Below, in pieces: positions 1 through 7,649 of a stretch of 11,046 nt of DNA. The stretch lies in assembly GCA_046590705.1 (NCBI GenBank), contig JBKJUK010000289.1, positions 1 through 11,046 of the forward strand, in the 5' to 3' direction. Below the pieces are notes generated by a model that had not been told where the DNA came from, made no database searches, and saw only the letters and a list, made by a program, of their open reading frames with translations. The position numbers were made by a program, and so were the translations under genes. The stretch is from JBKJUK01 sp046590705. GTDB lineage: Bacteria; Acidobacteriota; Thermoanaerobaculia; Gp7-AA8. Within the stretch, counting starts at the first letter, position 1, and every line of letters begins with the position of its first letter.

Positions 1-21
1 TGGTCTCCGGAGAATCTTATT

Positions 22-1320
22 CTATGGAATGATTGACAATCGGAGGATCAGTCGTATTCCATCGTCATTGTAGCGTTCGAAGTTCGAAGTGCGGTCGAAG
101 TAGCCGACATCGAAACCCGCCCGAATTTTGCGAACGGTGTAAAGGAAGCCGAGGCTACCGTACAAAATTTGATCTCTTCGCTTTTTGATCCGCCCGTCGC
201 GGATGTCGTTCACGGCGACGAAGTAGCCATTCTGACCGACCTCGCCGAGGGCGCGCAAGGTGAGCTTTCGAGTTACGTCAACGTCGTTCATTACTCGCAA
301 CCGGTCCGCAGCGAAATGTGAGTTTGACTGGAAGATGGAAAATTCGAGGCGACGCTCGGCCTCGGTTTGAACCTGTACCTTACGTCGCGGCGAGAGCCTG
401 TAGCTCAACGACCCGGTGGGACCTGTATAGTCTTCCTTCGAGACATCGTTGTAATTGAGCTGGGTCAAAGCCAGACGAGCTCGGAGGCTTCGCGCGCCGT
501 CCTCGCGGATGGCACCGACGAATACGGACTCCTGCGCTCCATTTCGCGCGGTGTCCAAGTCAAAATCGAACCTGTTCCGCTCGACTCCAAGCTCGAGTGC
601 TGTTGCCGGAAAGGTTTTGTGGCGAACGACTGCGCTCGTGATCAGCTCGTTCCGGGCCAGCAGCTGAATCTGGCGATCGTCGATCCGGTCGTTGGCAGGA
701 TAGTCGAACTGGTAACTTCTCACCGATCCACGAAGGGAAGTCCGTCCGGTAACAATCATTTCCGCATCGGAACCGAACTGGCGATTCTTCGTGTTCACCA
801 GAAAATTTAGTTCGGACAGATCGCGTTTTCGTTCGTCCGCGATCAGACCATGAAAGTTGAGGTAGAGACGATTGAACATGAAATGAACATCGCCGCGGTA
901 CCGGGAGTTGAACGATCGATCTCGCGACTGTTGCGCGAACCAGATGTATCCGGGCCTTGCTTCGGCTGACACTGCGAACTTCTTGGTGGGGACGTAATAA
1001 AGCTTCTGGGGAGCGGAGATCGTGACGCTCAGGTCGCCGGAGGCGGATTGCTGGAGATCGCCCGACTCGTCAGGGCTGGAAGAATAAATGTCGGCGTCGT
1101 AACCAGCATCATCGACCGCAAGTTCCGAGAGCAGGTAGAAACTTCCGCGACGAAAGCGTGCGCGCTGGAGATCCTTCTCGACGGTTTCTTTGCCCGCGAA
1201 TTTTCGCTGGCGATCGCGAGCGCTGTTGGTAGCTTCCGATTCCTGAGCCTGTGCAGGTGAAATCACGATGACGAGAAACGTAATCGCGACAAGTAGCTGT
1301 CGCAGGAAGGCTTTCATCAT
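22..1320 (-). CDS. Probable outer-membrane beta-barrel protein
   Basis: A 432-residue secreted protein. Residues 1-25 form a typical Sec signal peptide: positively charged start, hydrophobic core at about 9-21, then A-Q-A before a likely cut at 25/26. After a polar, charged linker (about 27-95) the rest alternates short amphipathic stretches rich in Tyr, Phe, Arg and Asp, as in outer-membrane beta-barrels. The last strand runs to the C-terminus (LILRLSIIP) but lacks the usual final Phe or Trp. The end, with its Y-x-x-R-x-SN...Y-x-x-x-G pattern, is reminiscent of the putative beta-barrel porin family seen in exopolysaccharide loci; this family link is a guess. Role inferred: surface export, anchoring or channel for the polysaccharide. 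It reads away from the ligase gene, with 125 bp between the starts. Barrel call fairly sure; function unknown. Confidence 0.7.
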   Translation of the reverse strand: MMKAFLRQLLVAITFLVIVISPAQAQESEATNSARDRQRKFAGKETVEKDLQRARFRRGSFYLLSELAVDDAGYDADIYSSSPDESGDLQQSASGDLSVTISAPQKLYYVPTKKFAVSAEARPGYIWFAQQSRDRSFNSRYRGDVHFMFNRLYLNFHGLIADERKRDLSELNFLVNTKNRQFGSDAEMIVTGRTSLRGSVRSYQFDYPANDRIDDRQIQLLARNELITSAVVRHKTFPATALELGVERNRFDFDLDTARNGAQESVFVGAIREDGARSLRARLALTQLNYNDVSKEDYTGPTGSLSYRLSPRRKVQVQTEAERRLEFSIFQSNSHFAADRLRVMNDVDVTRKLTLRALGEVGQNGYFVAVNDIRDGRIKKRRDQILYGSLGFLYTVRKIRAGFDVGYFDRTSNFERYNDDGIRLILRLSIIP

Positions 1321-1324
1321 GATT

Positions 1325-1329
1325 CTCCC
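1325..1329 (-). promoter_or_regulatory. Ribosome binding site of the beta-barrel gene
   Basis: Read on the minus strand, GGGAG lies 4 nt before the first of two adjacent ATG codons (1320-1318) and 7 nt before the second (1317-1315). The spacing favours the second ATG, so the protein may be one residue shorter than annotated. Confidence 0.6.
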
Positions 1330-1445
1330 ACACTCACGTTGGAACCCCCGAACGACGTATGGTAGACCATCTATTCCTCTGCTTCCAAATAAGATAAGCT
1401 GAACTCAACGGCTATAACCGACTGCGTCCTGCGGGGCATACGAAC

Positions 1446-2981
1446 ATGCTGTCAACGACGGGTGCGATCAACGGAGTTCTTCGGCTGCTGCTACTGATGT
1501 ATCTCCTCTGGATCCCGCTTCCCTTCGGTTCGGTCACCGAATTCAGCCGGTTCCTCCTAATTTTCTCCCCTCTTTACATTGCTCTATGGGCGTTAGGGAG
1601 TCAGTTTTTCTCAGGCGGCAGGGAGTCTCCAGCCATTGGTACGCGCCTGCCTAAAGTCTGGACTGCTGCAGCCCTCGTTCTGATCGCAGGCGGATTTTTC
1701 CAGTTGCTTCCGTTGCCTGACGGTTTACTTTCAGCCATCTCACCCGTTACTCAGCTCATCCAGAACGAAACCAGTGAGGTACTCGTCCTTATGGGAGAGA
1801 GAAAGACCGAGTGGGTTTCGCTTTCAGTCCACCGTGCCGCAACGTCGGATGAGATCCTACGTGTTACCGCGCTACTTGCCCTGCTCCTGGCCACCTCAAT
1901 CCTGTTGGTCCGATCGAGATGGCGCCGGCTCTTCGCAGCGACTGTCACGATCTCGGCGATGTTTCAAGCGTTGTACTCGATCGGCCAGCTGAGCTCGACT
2001 ACCTACAATATCTGGGGATGGGAGAATGTCAGGCTGGGAGGACAGGGGAGAGTGAGCGGGACCTATGTAAGCCCGAATCATTTCGCGCATTACCTCGCCC
2101 TGGCATTCCCCCTAGCGCTCTACCTGGCAGCTTCGGGATGGCAGAGCCTGCGCGGGCGTTCCGCCGTCACTCGACTTAGAGAGTTTCTAGAGACCTCGCC
2201 TGCCACGAGCGCATTCGGCCTTGCAGGTTCGCTTTGCATTCTTGCCGGAATCCTGCTTTCCCGCTCGCGCGGAGCTCTGCTCGCACTGGTCCTGAGTCTC
2301 TGCGGGTTGCTCTGCCTTCGAGTACTCGTGCATCTCCGTCGGCTTGAACCGTCCAGCCGTCGCCGACGGCGCAAATTGAAATTGGAAATGGTCGCTATGC
2401 TGGTCTTGTTCGCTGCAGCGGTCGGGGGAATGGCGCTGTATCTGGGCGGTGACGTGTTGTCGAGGTTTAGTGCTTCCCTGAGCGAGCGCTCCTCGCTCTC
2501 GGGCCGTCTCGACGGAATCCGGGCTGCCTTGGGGATTGTGCGCTTGTTTCCCTGGGCTGGAAGCGGAGCCGGGACGTTCGCGGACGTGGTGCTCATGGCC
2601 CAGAAGAGTGATCAAAATCTAATTTTCAATCATGCCCACAACGATTATCTGCAGCTGGCCGCCACGATGGGATTACCACTGGCGGTTGTGATTCTCGGAC
2701 TGCTGGCCGCCGGATACGTCAGGCTGGTCAGGGCCGCGCTTTCGGCCGATAGGGCAGAACGATCCGAAGACGCGAGCCGCTTCATCCTCGCGGTGACTGC
2801 AAGCCTGACCGTGGCGGCGGTGCACGCATGCTTCGACTTCAACTTCTTCATTCCGGCGAACGCCGCCACTCTTGCTGCGATTGCCGGTGCGGGTGTAGCG
2901 GGGGTTTGCTCGGAATCCGCCCGTCGAGAGGTTTCGAATCGATGGGAGAGTCCTGACGAAGCTGAAGGAGCCCGGCGTTGA
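1446..2981 (+). CDS. O-antigen ligase / Wzy_C family membrane protein
   Basis: A 511-residue polytopic inner-membrane protein with about 10-12 hydrophobic segments (first at about 12-30). Members of this family join or polymerise lipid-linked glycans on the periplasmic side. Hallmarks visible: GRVSGTYVSPNHFA at 201-214, the SRSRGA segment at 272-277, a large loop with RLDGIRAALGIVRLFPWAGSGAGTF (354-378) and HAHNDYLQ (397-404), and a late helix with HACFDFNFFIPANA (465-474 core). The loop from about 298 to 314 is very rich in Arg and Lys and should be cytoplasmic. The ATG is 5 nt past a weak purine run, and no strong Shine-Dalgarno is visible, but the first membrane helix follows directly. The gene stands alone between a divergent and a convergent neighbour. 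Ligase and polymerase cannot be told apart from sequence; family assignment is firm. Confidence 0.9.
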   Translation: MLSTTGAINGVLRLLLLMYLLWIPLPFGSVTEFSRFLLIFSPLYIALWALGSQFFSGGRESPAIGTRLPKVWTAAALVLIAGGFFQLLPLPDGLLSAISPVTQLIQNETSEVLVLMGERKTEWVSLSVHRAATSDEILRVTALLALLLATSILLVRSRWRRLFAATVTISAMFQALYSIGQLSSTTYNIWGWENVRLGGQGRVSGTYVSPNHFAHYLALAFPLALYLAASGWQSLRGRSAVTRLREFLETSPATSAFGLAGSLCILAGILLSRSRGALLALVLSLCGLLCLRVLVHLRRLEPSSRRRRRKLKLEMVAMLVLFAAAVGGMALYLGGDVLSRFSASLSERSSLSGRLDGIRAALGIVRLFPWAGSGAGTFADVVLMAQKSDQNLIFNHAHNDYLQLAATMGLPLAVVILGLLAAGYVRLVRAALSADRAERSEDASRFILAVTASLTVAAVHACFDFNFFIPANAATLAAIAGAGVAGVCSESARREVSNRWESPDEAEGARR

Positions 2982-3013
2982 AAACGAAACTTCGGCCGCT
3001 TGCCTCATCCTCT

Positions 3014-3058
3014 AAGTCGACGGGAGTGATGAGTTCTCAAGTGGCCCAAAGTCGACTT
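3014..3058. repeat. 8-bp inverted repeat between convergent genes
   Basis: AAGTCGAC (3014-3021) and GTCGACTT (3051-3058) are perfect inverted arms separated by 29 bp. They lie in the 181-bp gap between the ligase stop and the 3' end of the secreted helical-protein gene. No T-tract follows on either strand, so this is not a classical terminator. A chance occurrence is possible. Confidence 0.25.
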
Positions 3059-3162
3059 CCATCCGATCGCCTTCGCTGACTGATCGCAGATTCGACCCTT
3101 CCATGCGTGCGATTGCACGTCCTGATGATTGACCCTGCAGTGCGAGGTTGCGCAAGGGGAGT

Positions 3163-4551
3163 TCAGTCTATTCTCAGCGACCTCGAGAAACCATTCCGGG
3201 TGATCGGATTCATCAGTCGGACTGCGATTCGCCTCAATTCAGTGGAGGCCGGAATCACGATCTGCACCGCTGCCCGGACAGGACCCTCTTTCACACGCAC
3301 ATCGTTGATGAGCACCTCGACGTATGGCGGAATCTCGTCTGATGAGACTGAGCGAAGTACGAGCGGCTCTGGCGGACCAGGTCCCCTGACCCAGACTGCT
3401 TCTGAAGGACAGAGCGTGTCTGTGCAGTATCGTGTGAAGGTTCGGGGAAGGGGAGCATCCGGGTATGTTGCCGCAACGATCCCTCGCTTCCCATATGCGG
3501 ATTCAACTCGCTGGCGTACTTCCACGACTTCCGGCCTGTTGGTAGCGTCAATGCCGATCCGCGCAAGGAAGGCTCTTGCTTCCGGATAATTTTTCGCATG
3601 CAGCGCAAGTCGCGCGCGTTCGACATGGAAGCTCGTCCAGCCCGGTGATCTGGTTTCGGCCGCAGACGAGAAAAGCCGGTCAGCCGATTCGATTTCCTGG
3701 GCGGCGAGCGAGAGGCGGGCCCGGTACGGGAGACTCAGGCTTCTTTCGTCCAGCAGGAGCAGGCCGTCCAGCGGTTGAATTCTGTTTCGTATCAGATAGT
3801 CGATGCTTGGCTCGATGGATTCCGGTGGCAGCGGCGACACCATAGGTGGATCGCTCATGAGTGCTGTGCATGCCAGCGCGAATTGTCCGTCATTGCGCTT
3901 CTCTCGATCAATCTTCGTGATGAGCGCAACGATCTCACCGGACGGACGTCGATCGCGCTCCAGCGCATTTAGCGTCACTTCCAAGGTGTTGTGGACCTCG
4001 ATTCGAAGACTGCGGTAATCATCGAAACGCCCGGTCTGAAGAGCGAGCTGCATGAGCTCGCGCGTGGATTCCAGGTCGCGCGGAGCGACTTCCCGGATCC
4101 AGGCGAAATCTTTCGTCAGGGCCCAGAACGGCATGTGAAGATCGACGAAGTACGGACGCAAACCAAGAAGTTTTCCGGCAGCGAGCTTCACTTCGCGACG
4201 CTGATTCTGATCCAGCTCACTCCAGTGGAAGAGTGCCGTTCGCAGGAAACTTTCGGAGGCCGCGGGTGAGTGAGGGGCCAGCCTTTCAGCGCTGCGATGC
4301 GCTTTCTGAAGGAGTTCGAACTTTCGGCTGCTGTCGTCGTCGAGACTGGACTCGAGCACTCGTAGCAGCGCCTCGCGATCTGCCGGATTTGCCTCGAGTC
4401 TCCTGATCAGTGAAGCGCGCGTGATCTGATCCGGCTGTGCATGCGCCTGGGCGGACCAGCTCGGCGCTTCGCGTAGCGTTGCAAAGAGCGCCGTCACGAA
4501 CAGTACGACCAGGCACTCTTTCAAGATTCCCGTGCGGGTCGACCTCATCAC
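3163..4551 (-). CDS. Secreted helical-repeat protein of unknown family
   Basis: A 462-residue protein I cannot assign to a named family. A hydrophobic segment (about 13-26) and A-H-A near 36-38 suggest export, as a cleaved signal or an N-terminal anchor. Residues about 42-350 are almost all helical, with TPR-like stretches such as NPADREALLRVLESSL and HAKNYPEARAFLARIG, so a superhelical scaffold is likely. After about 360 it changes character: a CTDTLC pair (376-381) and a beta-rich end (about 405-462, VEVLINDVRV...) that reads like a small Ig-like sandwich. The start is GTG at 4551 or ATG at 4548; both overlap the upstream glycosyltransferase TGA (4550-4548), implying translational coupling. 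Inferred role: periplasmic accessory in polysaccharide assembly or export. Function unproven. Confidence 0.65.
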   Translation of the reverse strand: MMRSTRTGILKECLVVLFVTALFATLREAPSWSAQAHAQPDQITRASLIRRLEANPADREALLRVLESSLDDDSSRKFELLQKAHRSAERLAPHSPAASESFLRTALFHWSELDQNQRREVKLAAGKLLGLRPYFVDLHMPFWALTKDFAWIREVAPRDLESTRELMQLALQTGRFDDYRSLRIEVHNTLEVTLNALERDRRPSGEIVALITKIDREKRNDGQFALACTALMSDPPMVSPLPPESIEPSIDYLIRNRIQPLDGLLLLDERSLSLPYRARLSLAAQEIESADRLFSSAAETRSPGWTSFHVERARLALHAKNYPEARAFLARIGIDATNRPEVVEVRQRVESAYGKRGIVAATYPDAPLPRTFTRYCTDTLCPSEAVWVRGPGPPEPLVLRSVSSDEIPPYVEVLINDVRVKEGPVRAAVQIVIPASTELRRIAVRLMNPITRNGFSRSLRID

Positions 4552-5771
4552 CGATATTGTGCGTCATTCTGTACAGATTCGAGCACGGCCTCCCATCTTC
4601 GCAGCGCAGAAGTTCGTGTGTATCGCGCTTCGTAGTGTGAGCGCGCCCGCGATCCCATCGCCTCCCGTAGCGACTTGCTTGCCGCCAACTCCTCGATCCG
4701 TGTCTTCAACTCCGCGGCTTCGCCCGGCTTCACTACGAACCCGCACTCGAACTGACCAATCAGTCCGGCGATTTCCCCGTCTGTCGCACCTACGAAAATA
4801 ACCGGACGTGCAGCCGCACAGACCCCGATGAACTTCGACGGCACGATCAGTCCTTCCAACTCCGGCCTCAGAGTCACCAGATGAATGTCACCCGCTTTCA
4901 GTGTGGACAGGAGCGACTCCTGAGGCTGATACGGCTGCAGAGACAGATTCCGCAGCGATTCCTGCTCACGCATTCGCCGGAGTGATTCGTGATGGACGCC
5001 GCCGCCGATGAAGAGGAAGTGCACGCGCTCGTCGTCCGCCATGAGCCGAACTACTTCCGCAATTGTCTCGAAATCGTGGGCACGCCCGAAATTTCCTGCG
5101 TATGCGACGACGCACTTGTCTGCGATGCCCCAGCTCTTTCGCAGCTGCAGGAGAGCTCCCGGTTCTGAGGGACTTTCTGATGTTGTCGCCCAGTTGTCGA
5201 TCTGCACCACCGCGGCCCTCAGGGACGAAATGCGTCCAGCCATCAGTGTTCCGATTGCCACGTTGACCACCGCGCGCCGCAGCGACCAGTCGCGCAGGAT
5301 CTGAAGCCGCGACAGAGGACCGCCGTCTCTTCCCGCCGTTCCGAGCGCCAGCGCAACCTCTGGGAAAAGATCCTGCACCCAGTTGATCAGGCGTGCTCCT
5401 CGCAGCATGGCTGCCGTGGCTGCAATCACCGAAACCATTGGCGGGTCGGTCTTGGCAACCACGATGGAATCGCGCCGGAGTTGCGTGAGCAGGGACACAA
5501 ACGACGCGAGATAAAAGGAGAGATAGTCGACGGCTCGTCCGCGCAGATTCGATCTCCCGAAGGTGGTCGTACGCACTCGTCTGATCTTCACTCCACGGAC
5601 GGTTTCGAGTGCCGGCAATCCAGCTTCGGAATCGTCGTATCGCTGGCGACTGGTAATCACGGTGACCCTGTGACCTTTCTCCACCAGGTGGAAGGCGAGC
5701 TCCGAGAGAAGCTGACTCGTCGCAGAGTGATCAGGGTAGAAGTAGCGATTCAGAAATACGATTTCTTTCAA
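4548..5771 (-). CDS. Family 4 glycosyltransferase, WcaI/WbuB-like
   Basis: A 407-residue GT-B fold glycosyltransferase of the GT4 family, a cytoplasmic enzyme that moves a sugar from a nucleotide donor to a lipid-linked acceptor. The N-terminal domain opens with the characteristic FLNRYFYPDHSATSQLLSELA (6-26) and VITSRQRYDD (38-47), then WVQDLFPEVA (131-140). The donor domain begins near 215 with YAGNFGRAHDFET (224-236) and holds PELEGLIVPSKFIG (303-316), which occupies the usual donor-binding site of this subgroup. The start must be TTG at 5771-5769, because the codon just upstream in frame is TGA and no in-frame ATG or GTG occurs close downstream before the conserved N-terminus. A GAGGG motif precedes it. 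It heads a two-gene unit with the secreted helical protein and diverges from the carbamoyltransferase. Sugar specificity cannot be read. Confidence 0.92.
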   Translation of the reverse strand: MKEIVFLNRYFYPDHSATSQLLSELAFHLVEKGHRVTVITSRQRYDDSEAGLPALETVRGVKIRRVRTTTFGRSNLRGRAVDYLSFYLASFVSLLTQLRRDSIVVAKTDPPMVSVIAATAAMLRGARLINWVQDLFPEVALALGTAGRDGGPLSRLQILRDWSLRRAVVNVAIGTLMAGRISSLRAAVVQIDNWATTSESPSEPGALLQLRKSWGIADKCVVAYAGNFGRAHDFETIAEVVRLMADDERVHFLFIGGGVHHESLRRMREQESLRNLSLQPYQPQESLLSTLKAGDIHLVTLRPELEGLIVPSKFIGVCAAARPVIFVGATDGEIAGLIGQFECGFVVKPGEAAELKTRIEELAASKSLREAMGSRARSHYEARYTRTSALRRWEAVLESVQNDAQYR

Positions 5772-5774
5772 TCA

Positions 5775-5779
5775 CCCTC
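5775..5779 (-). promoter_or_regulatory. Ribosome binding site for a TTG start
   Basis: On the minus strand GAGGG sits 3 nt before TTG (5771-5769). The spacing is short but the motif is strong, and an in-frame TGA lies directly before the TTG, so no longer start is possible. Confidence 0.5.
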
Positions 5780-5786
5780 GGGCGCA

Positions 5787-5815
5787 GCGACAATGTTCGG
5801 AGCTGCAGGTTTAAT
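5787..5815 (+). promoter_or_regulatory. Candidate promoter of the carbamoyltransferase
   Basis: GCGACA (5787-5792), a 17-bp spacer and TTTAAT (5810-5815) match the sigma-70 boxes at 4 and 5 of 6 positions. Transcription would start near 5822, giving a leader of about 50 nt. Its -10 box overlaps that of the opposite promoter, so the two would compete. Consensus match only. Confidence 0.3.
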
Positions 5816-5841
5816 TATCAGCTTTTTGTGTCGAATGTCAG
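5814..5841 (-). promoter_or_regulatory. Candidate promoter of the GT4 / secreted protein unit
   Basis: Read on the minus strand: CTGACA (5841-5836), a 16-bp spacer and GATAAT (5819-5814), each 5 of 6 to the sigma-70 consensus. The region is locally AT-rich against a GC-rich background. The start site would fall near 5807, about 36 nt before the TTG start. Phylum-specific promoter rules are unknown here. Confidence 0.45.
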
Positions 5842-5861
5842 CAGATGCAGATACTGGCGAT

Positions 5862-5865
5862 GGAG
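5862..5865 (+). promoter_or_regulatory. Ribosome binding site of the carbamoyltransferase
   Basis: GGAG lies 5 nt before the ATG at 5871. It supports this start over an in-frame ATG at 5835, which has no such motif, and over the long open frame reaching back to 5481. Confidence 0.6.
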
Positions 5866-5870
5866 ATGCG

Positions 5871-7649
5871 ATGAAGATTCTCGGCATCAACGCGTGGCAT
5901 GGGGACGCCGCAGCCGCGATCGTAGTGGATGGTCAGCTTGTAGCGGCAGCAGAGGAAGAGAGATTCAGGCGGATCAAGCACTGGGCCGGCTTCCCTTCCG
6001 AAGCGATTCGTTATTGTCTCCGCGAAGCTGGAGTGGAAGCGTCACAGCTCGACCACATCGCGCTGAATCGAAATCCCAATGCCAATCTGGTAAAGAAGGC
6101 CCTGTTCGCGTTTACGAAGCGGCCCTCGCTCGAAGCCATCCGCGGAAGACTGGAGAACGCTTCTCGCGTCCGTGATGTGGCGGGTGAGTTCAGCGCGCAA
6201 CTGGGCGTGACGACCGGTACACTTCGCGCCAGCATTCATCACGTCGAACACCATCAGGCCCACATGGCTTCTGCTTTCTTCGTCAGTCCCTTTCAAGACG
6301 CAGCGGTGCTTTCTGTCGACGGGTTCGGAGACTTCGTCAGCTCGATGTGGGGAACAGGGAGCGGCAATCGCCTGAAAGTTCTGGACGAGGTTTCCTTCCC
6401 CCACTCACTCGGACTCTTCTACCTGGCCATGACTCAGTACCTCGGATTCATGAGCTATGGTGATGAGTACAAGGTGATGGGACTCGCTCCGTACGGCAGC
6501 CCGACCCTGATGCCGCAGATGCAGCAGATTGTCAGGCTGCTGCCGAAAGGGAAGTTCGAGCTCAACCTCGACTACTTCATTCATCACTCGGAAGGCGTGA
6601 CCATGCTTTGGGACGGGGGTGAACCGACCATCGGGCGAGTGTTCTCGAGTGAACTGGAAGCGCTGCTCGGTCCGTCACGCACGAAAGATGCGGTGCTCGA
6701 ACAGCGACACAAGGATATCGCCGCGTCGATGCAGCAGATGTACGAGGACGCGTTCTTCCACATCCTCGAGCATCTGCATGCAGTGACTGGAAGCGACGTT
6801 CTCTGTCTGGCGGGTGGATGCGGATACAACAGCGTAGCCAACGGCAAGATCTTCGAGCGCTCGAAGTTCAGGGATCTTTACATCCAGTCAGCCGCTGGTG
6901 ACGCGGGTGGAGCAATCGGTGCCGCCTACCACGTCTGGAACCAGGAGTTGGGCAACAAGCGCTCGTTCGTGATGTCACACGCCTATCTCGGCCCCGGCTA
7001 CGACGCTTCTGCAATCAACGATGCCGTAAAGCTTCGCGGGATCGAAGACAGTTCCGAGTTCACCATGGAAACGATTGCTGATGAAGGCGAACTTTGCCGT
7101 CGGACTGCAGAAGCTGTAGCTCGCGGAGAAGTCATCGGCTGGTTTCAGGGAAGGATGGAATGGGGACCGCGGGCGCTTGGCAACCGGTCCATCGTCTGTG
7201 ACCCGCGGCGCGCCGACATGAAAGAAATACTGAACGTGAAGATCAAACGGCGTGAGTCGTTCCGTCCGTTCGCTCCGTCGGTACTGAGGGAATCGGTAGG
7301 GGAGTGGTTCGAGACCGACTACGAAGTCCCGTTCATGCTTCAGGTTTATCAGATTCGCGAGGAGCGGCGCGCCAGCATTCCAGCTGTGACTCATGTGAAT
7401 GGTTCGGGCCGTCTGCAGTCGGTCACGCGGGAACAGAACCCCCGCTATTACCGATTGATTGACTCCTTCCGCGAGTTGACCGGAGTTCCGCTCGTGCTCA
7501 ACACGTCATTCAATGAGAATGAGCCGGTGGTGAACAACCCGTCCGAGGCACTCGATTGTTTTCTGCGCACGAAGATGGACGTTCTGGTGATGGGAGATCT
7601 GCTGATCGAACGGGTGAGGCTGTCATCCCGAGCAAGCGTGGGCGGGTAG
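5871..7649 (+). CDS. Carbamoyltransferase, NodU/CmcH/TobZ family
   Basis: A 592-residue enzyme of full family length. The family makes carbamoyl-adenylate from carbamoyl phosphate and ATP, then transfers the carbamoyl group to a hydroxyl, here probably of a sugar in the glycan repeat unit. The N-terminal Kae1-like half begins MKILGINAWHGDAAAAI. It carries the metal-site cluster HHVEHHQAH (123-131; HxxxH at 127/131), LSVDGFGD (147-154), YGDEYKVMGLAPYG (196-209) and LAGGCGYNSVANGKI (313-327). The C-terminal domain has WFQGRMEWGPRALGNRSI (424-441), RRESFRPFAPSVL (460-472) and VLNTSFNENEPVV (542-554). The ATG at 5871 is chosen because the family starts at MKILGI and GGAG precedes it; the frame is open back to 5481, but only as antisense of the glycosyltransferase. 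The last eight codons and the stop lie inside an inverted-repeat element. Confidence 0.95.
   Translation: MKILGINAWHGDAAAAIVVDGQLVAAAEEERFRRIKHWAGFPSEAIRYCLREAGVEASQLDHIALNRNPNANLVKKALFAFTKRPSLEAIRGRLENASRVRDVAGEFSAQLGVTTGTLRASIHHVEHHQAHMASAFFVSPFQDAAVLSVDGFGDFVSSMWGTGSGNRLKVLDEVSFPHSLGLFYLAMTQYLGFMSYGDEYKVMGLAPYGSPTLMPQMQQIVRLLPKGKFELNLDYFIHHSEGVTMLWDGGEPTIGRVFSSELEALLGPSRTKDAVLEQRHKDIAASMQQMYEDAFFHILEHLHAVTGSDVLCLAGGCGYNSVANGKIFERSKFRDLYIQSAAGDAGGAIGAAYHVWNQELGNKRSFVMSHAYLGPGYDASAINDAVKLRGIEDSSEFTMETIADEGELCRRTAEAVARGEVIGWFQGRMEWGPRALGNRSIVCDPRRADMKEILNVKIKRRESFRPFAPSVLRESVGEWFETDYEVPFMLQVYQIREERRASIPAVTHVNGSGRLQSVTREQNPRYYRLIDSFRELTGVPLVLNTSFNENEPVVNNPSEALDCFLRTKMDVLVMGDLLIERVRLSSRASVGG

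Noticed and set aside
367..810. A 147-codon plus-strand open frame
   Set aside because: It is the shadow of the beta-barrel gene, which has a signal peptide, binding site and consistent strand pattern; the antisense product looks like no protein family.
1321..1445. Sigma-70-like boxes in the divergent gap between the barrel and ligase genes
   Set aside because: The best matches (such as TTGGAA with TACCAT on the minus strand, or an isolated TATAAC on the plus strand) are too weak to annotate, although a promoter must lie in or near this gap.
2120..2615. Two long minus-strand open frames inside the ligase gene
   Set aside because: Arg/Ser-rich translations typical of antisense frames in GC-rich DNA; the plus-strand frame has all the ligase motifs.
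3014..3058. Inverted repeat as an intrinsic terminator
   Set aside because: The 29-bp loop is too long for the 8-bp stem and no T-run follows on either strand; kept only as a weak repeat.
3107..3589. A 160-codon plus-strand open frame
   Set aside because: It is antisense to the well-formed 3' half of the secreted helical-protein gene, has low-complexity Ser/Thr/Arg composition and no clear ribosome binding site.
5481..5870. A 130-residue N-terminal extension of the carbamoyltransferase open frame
   Set aside because: It lies antisense over the GT4 coding region and then the promoter gap, has no family similarity, and the family start with its own GGAG is at 5871.
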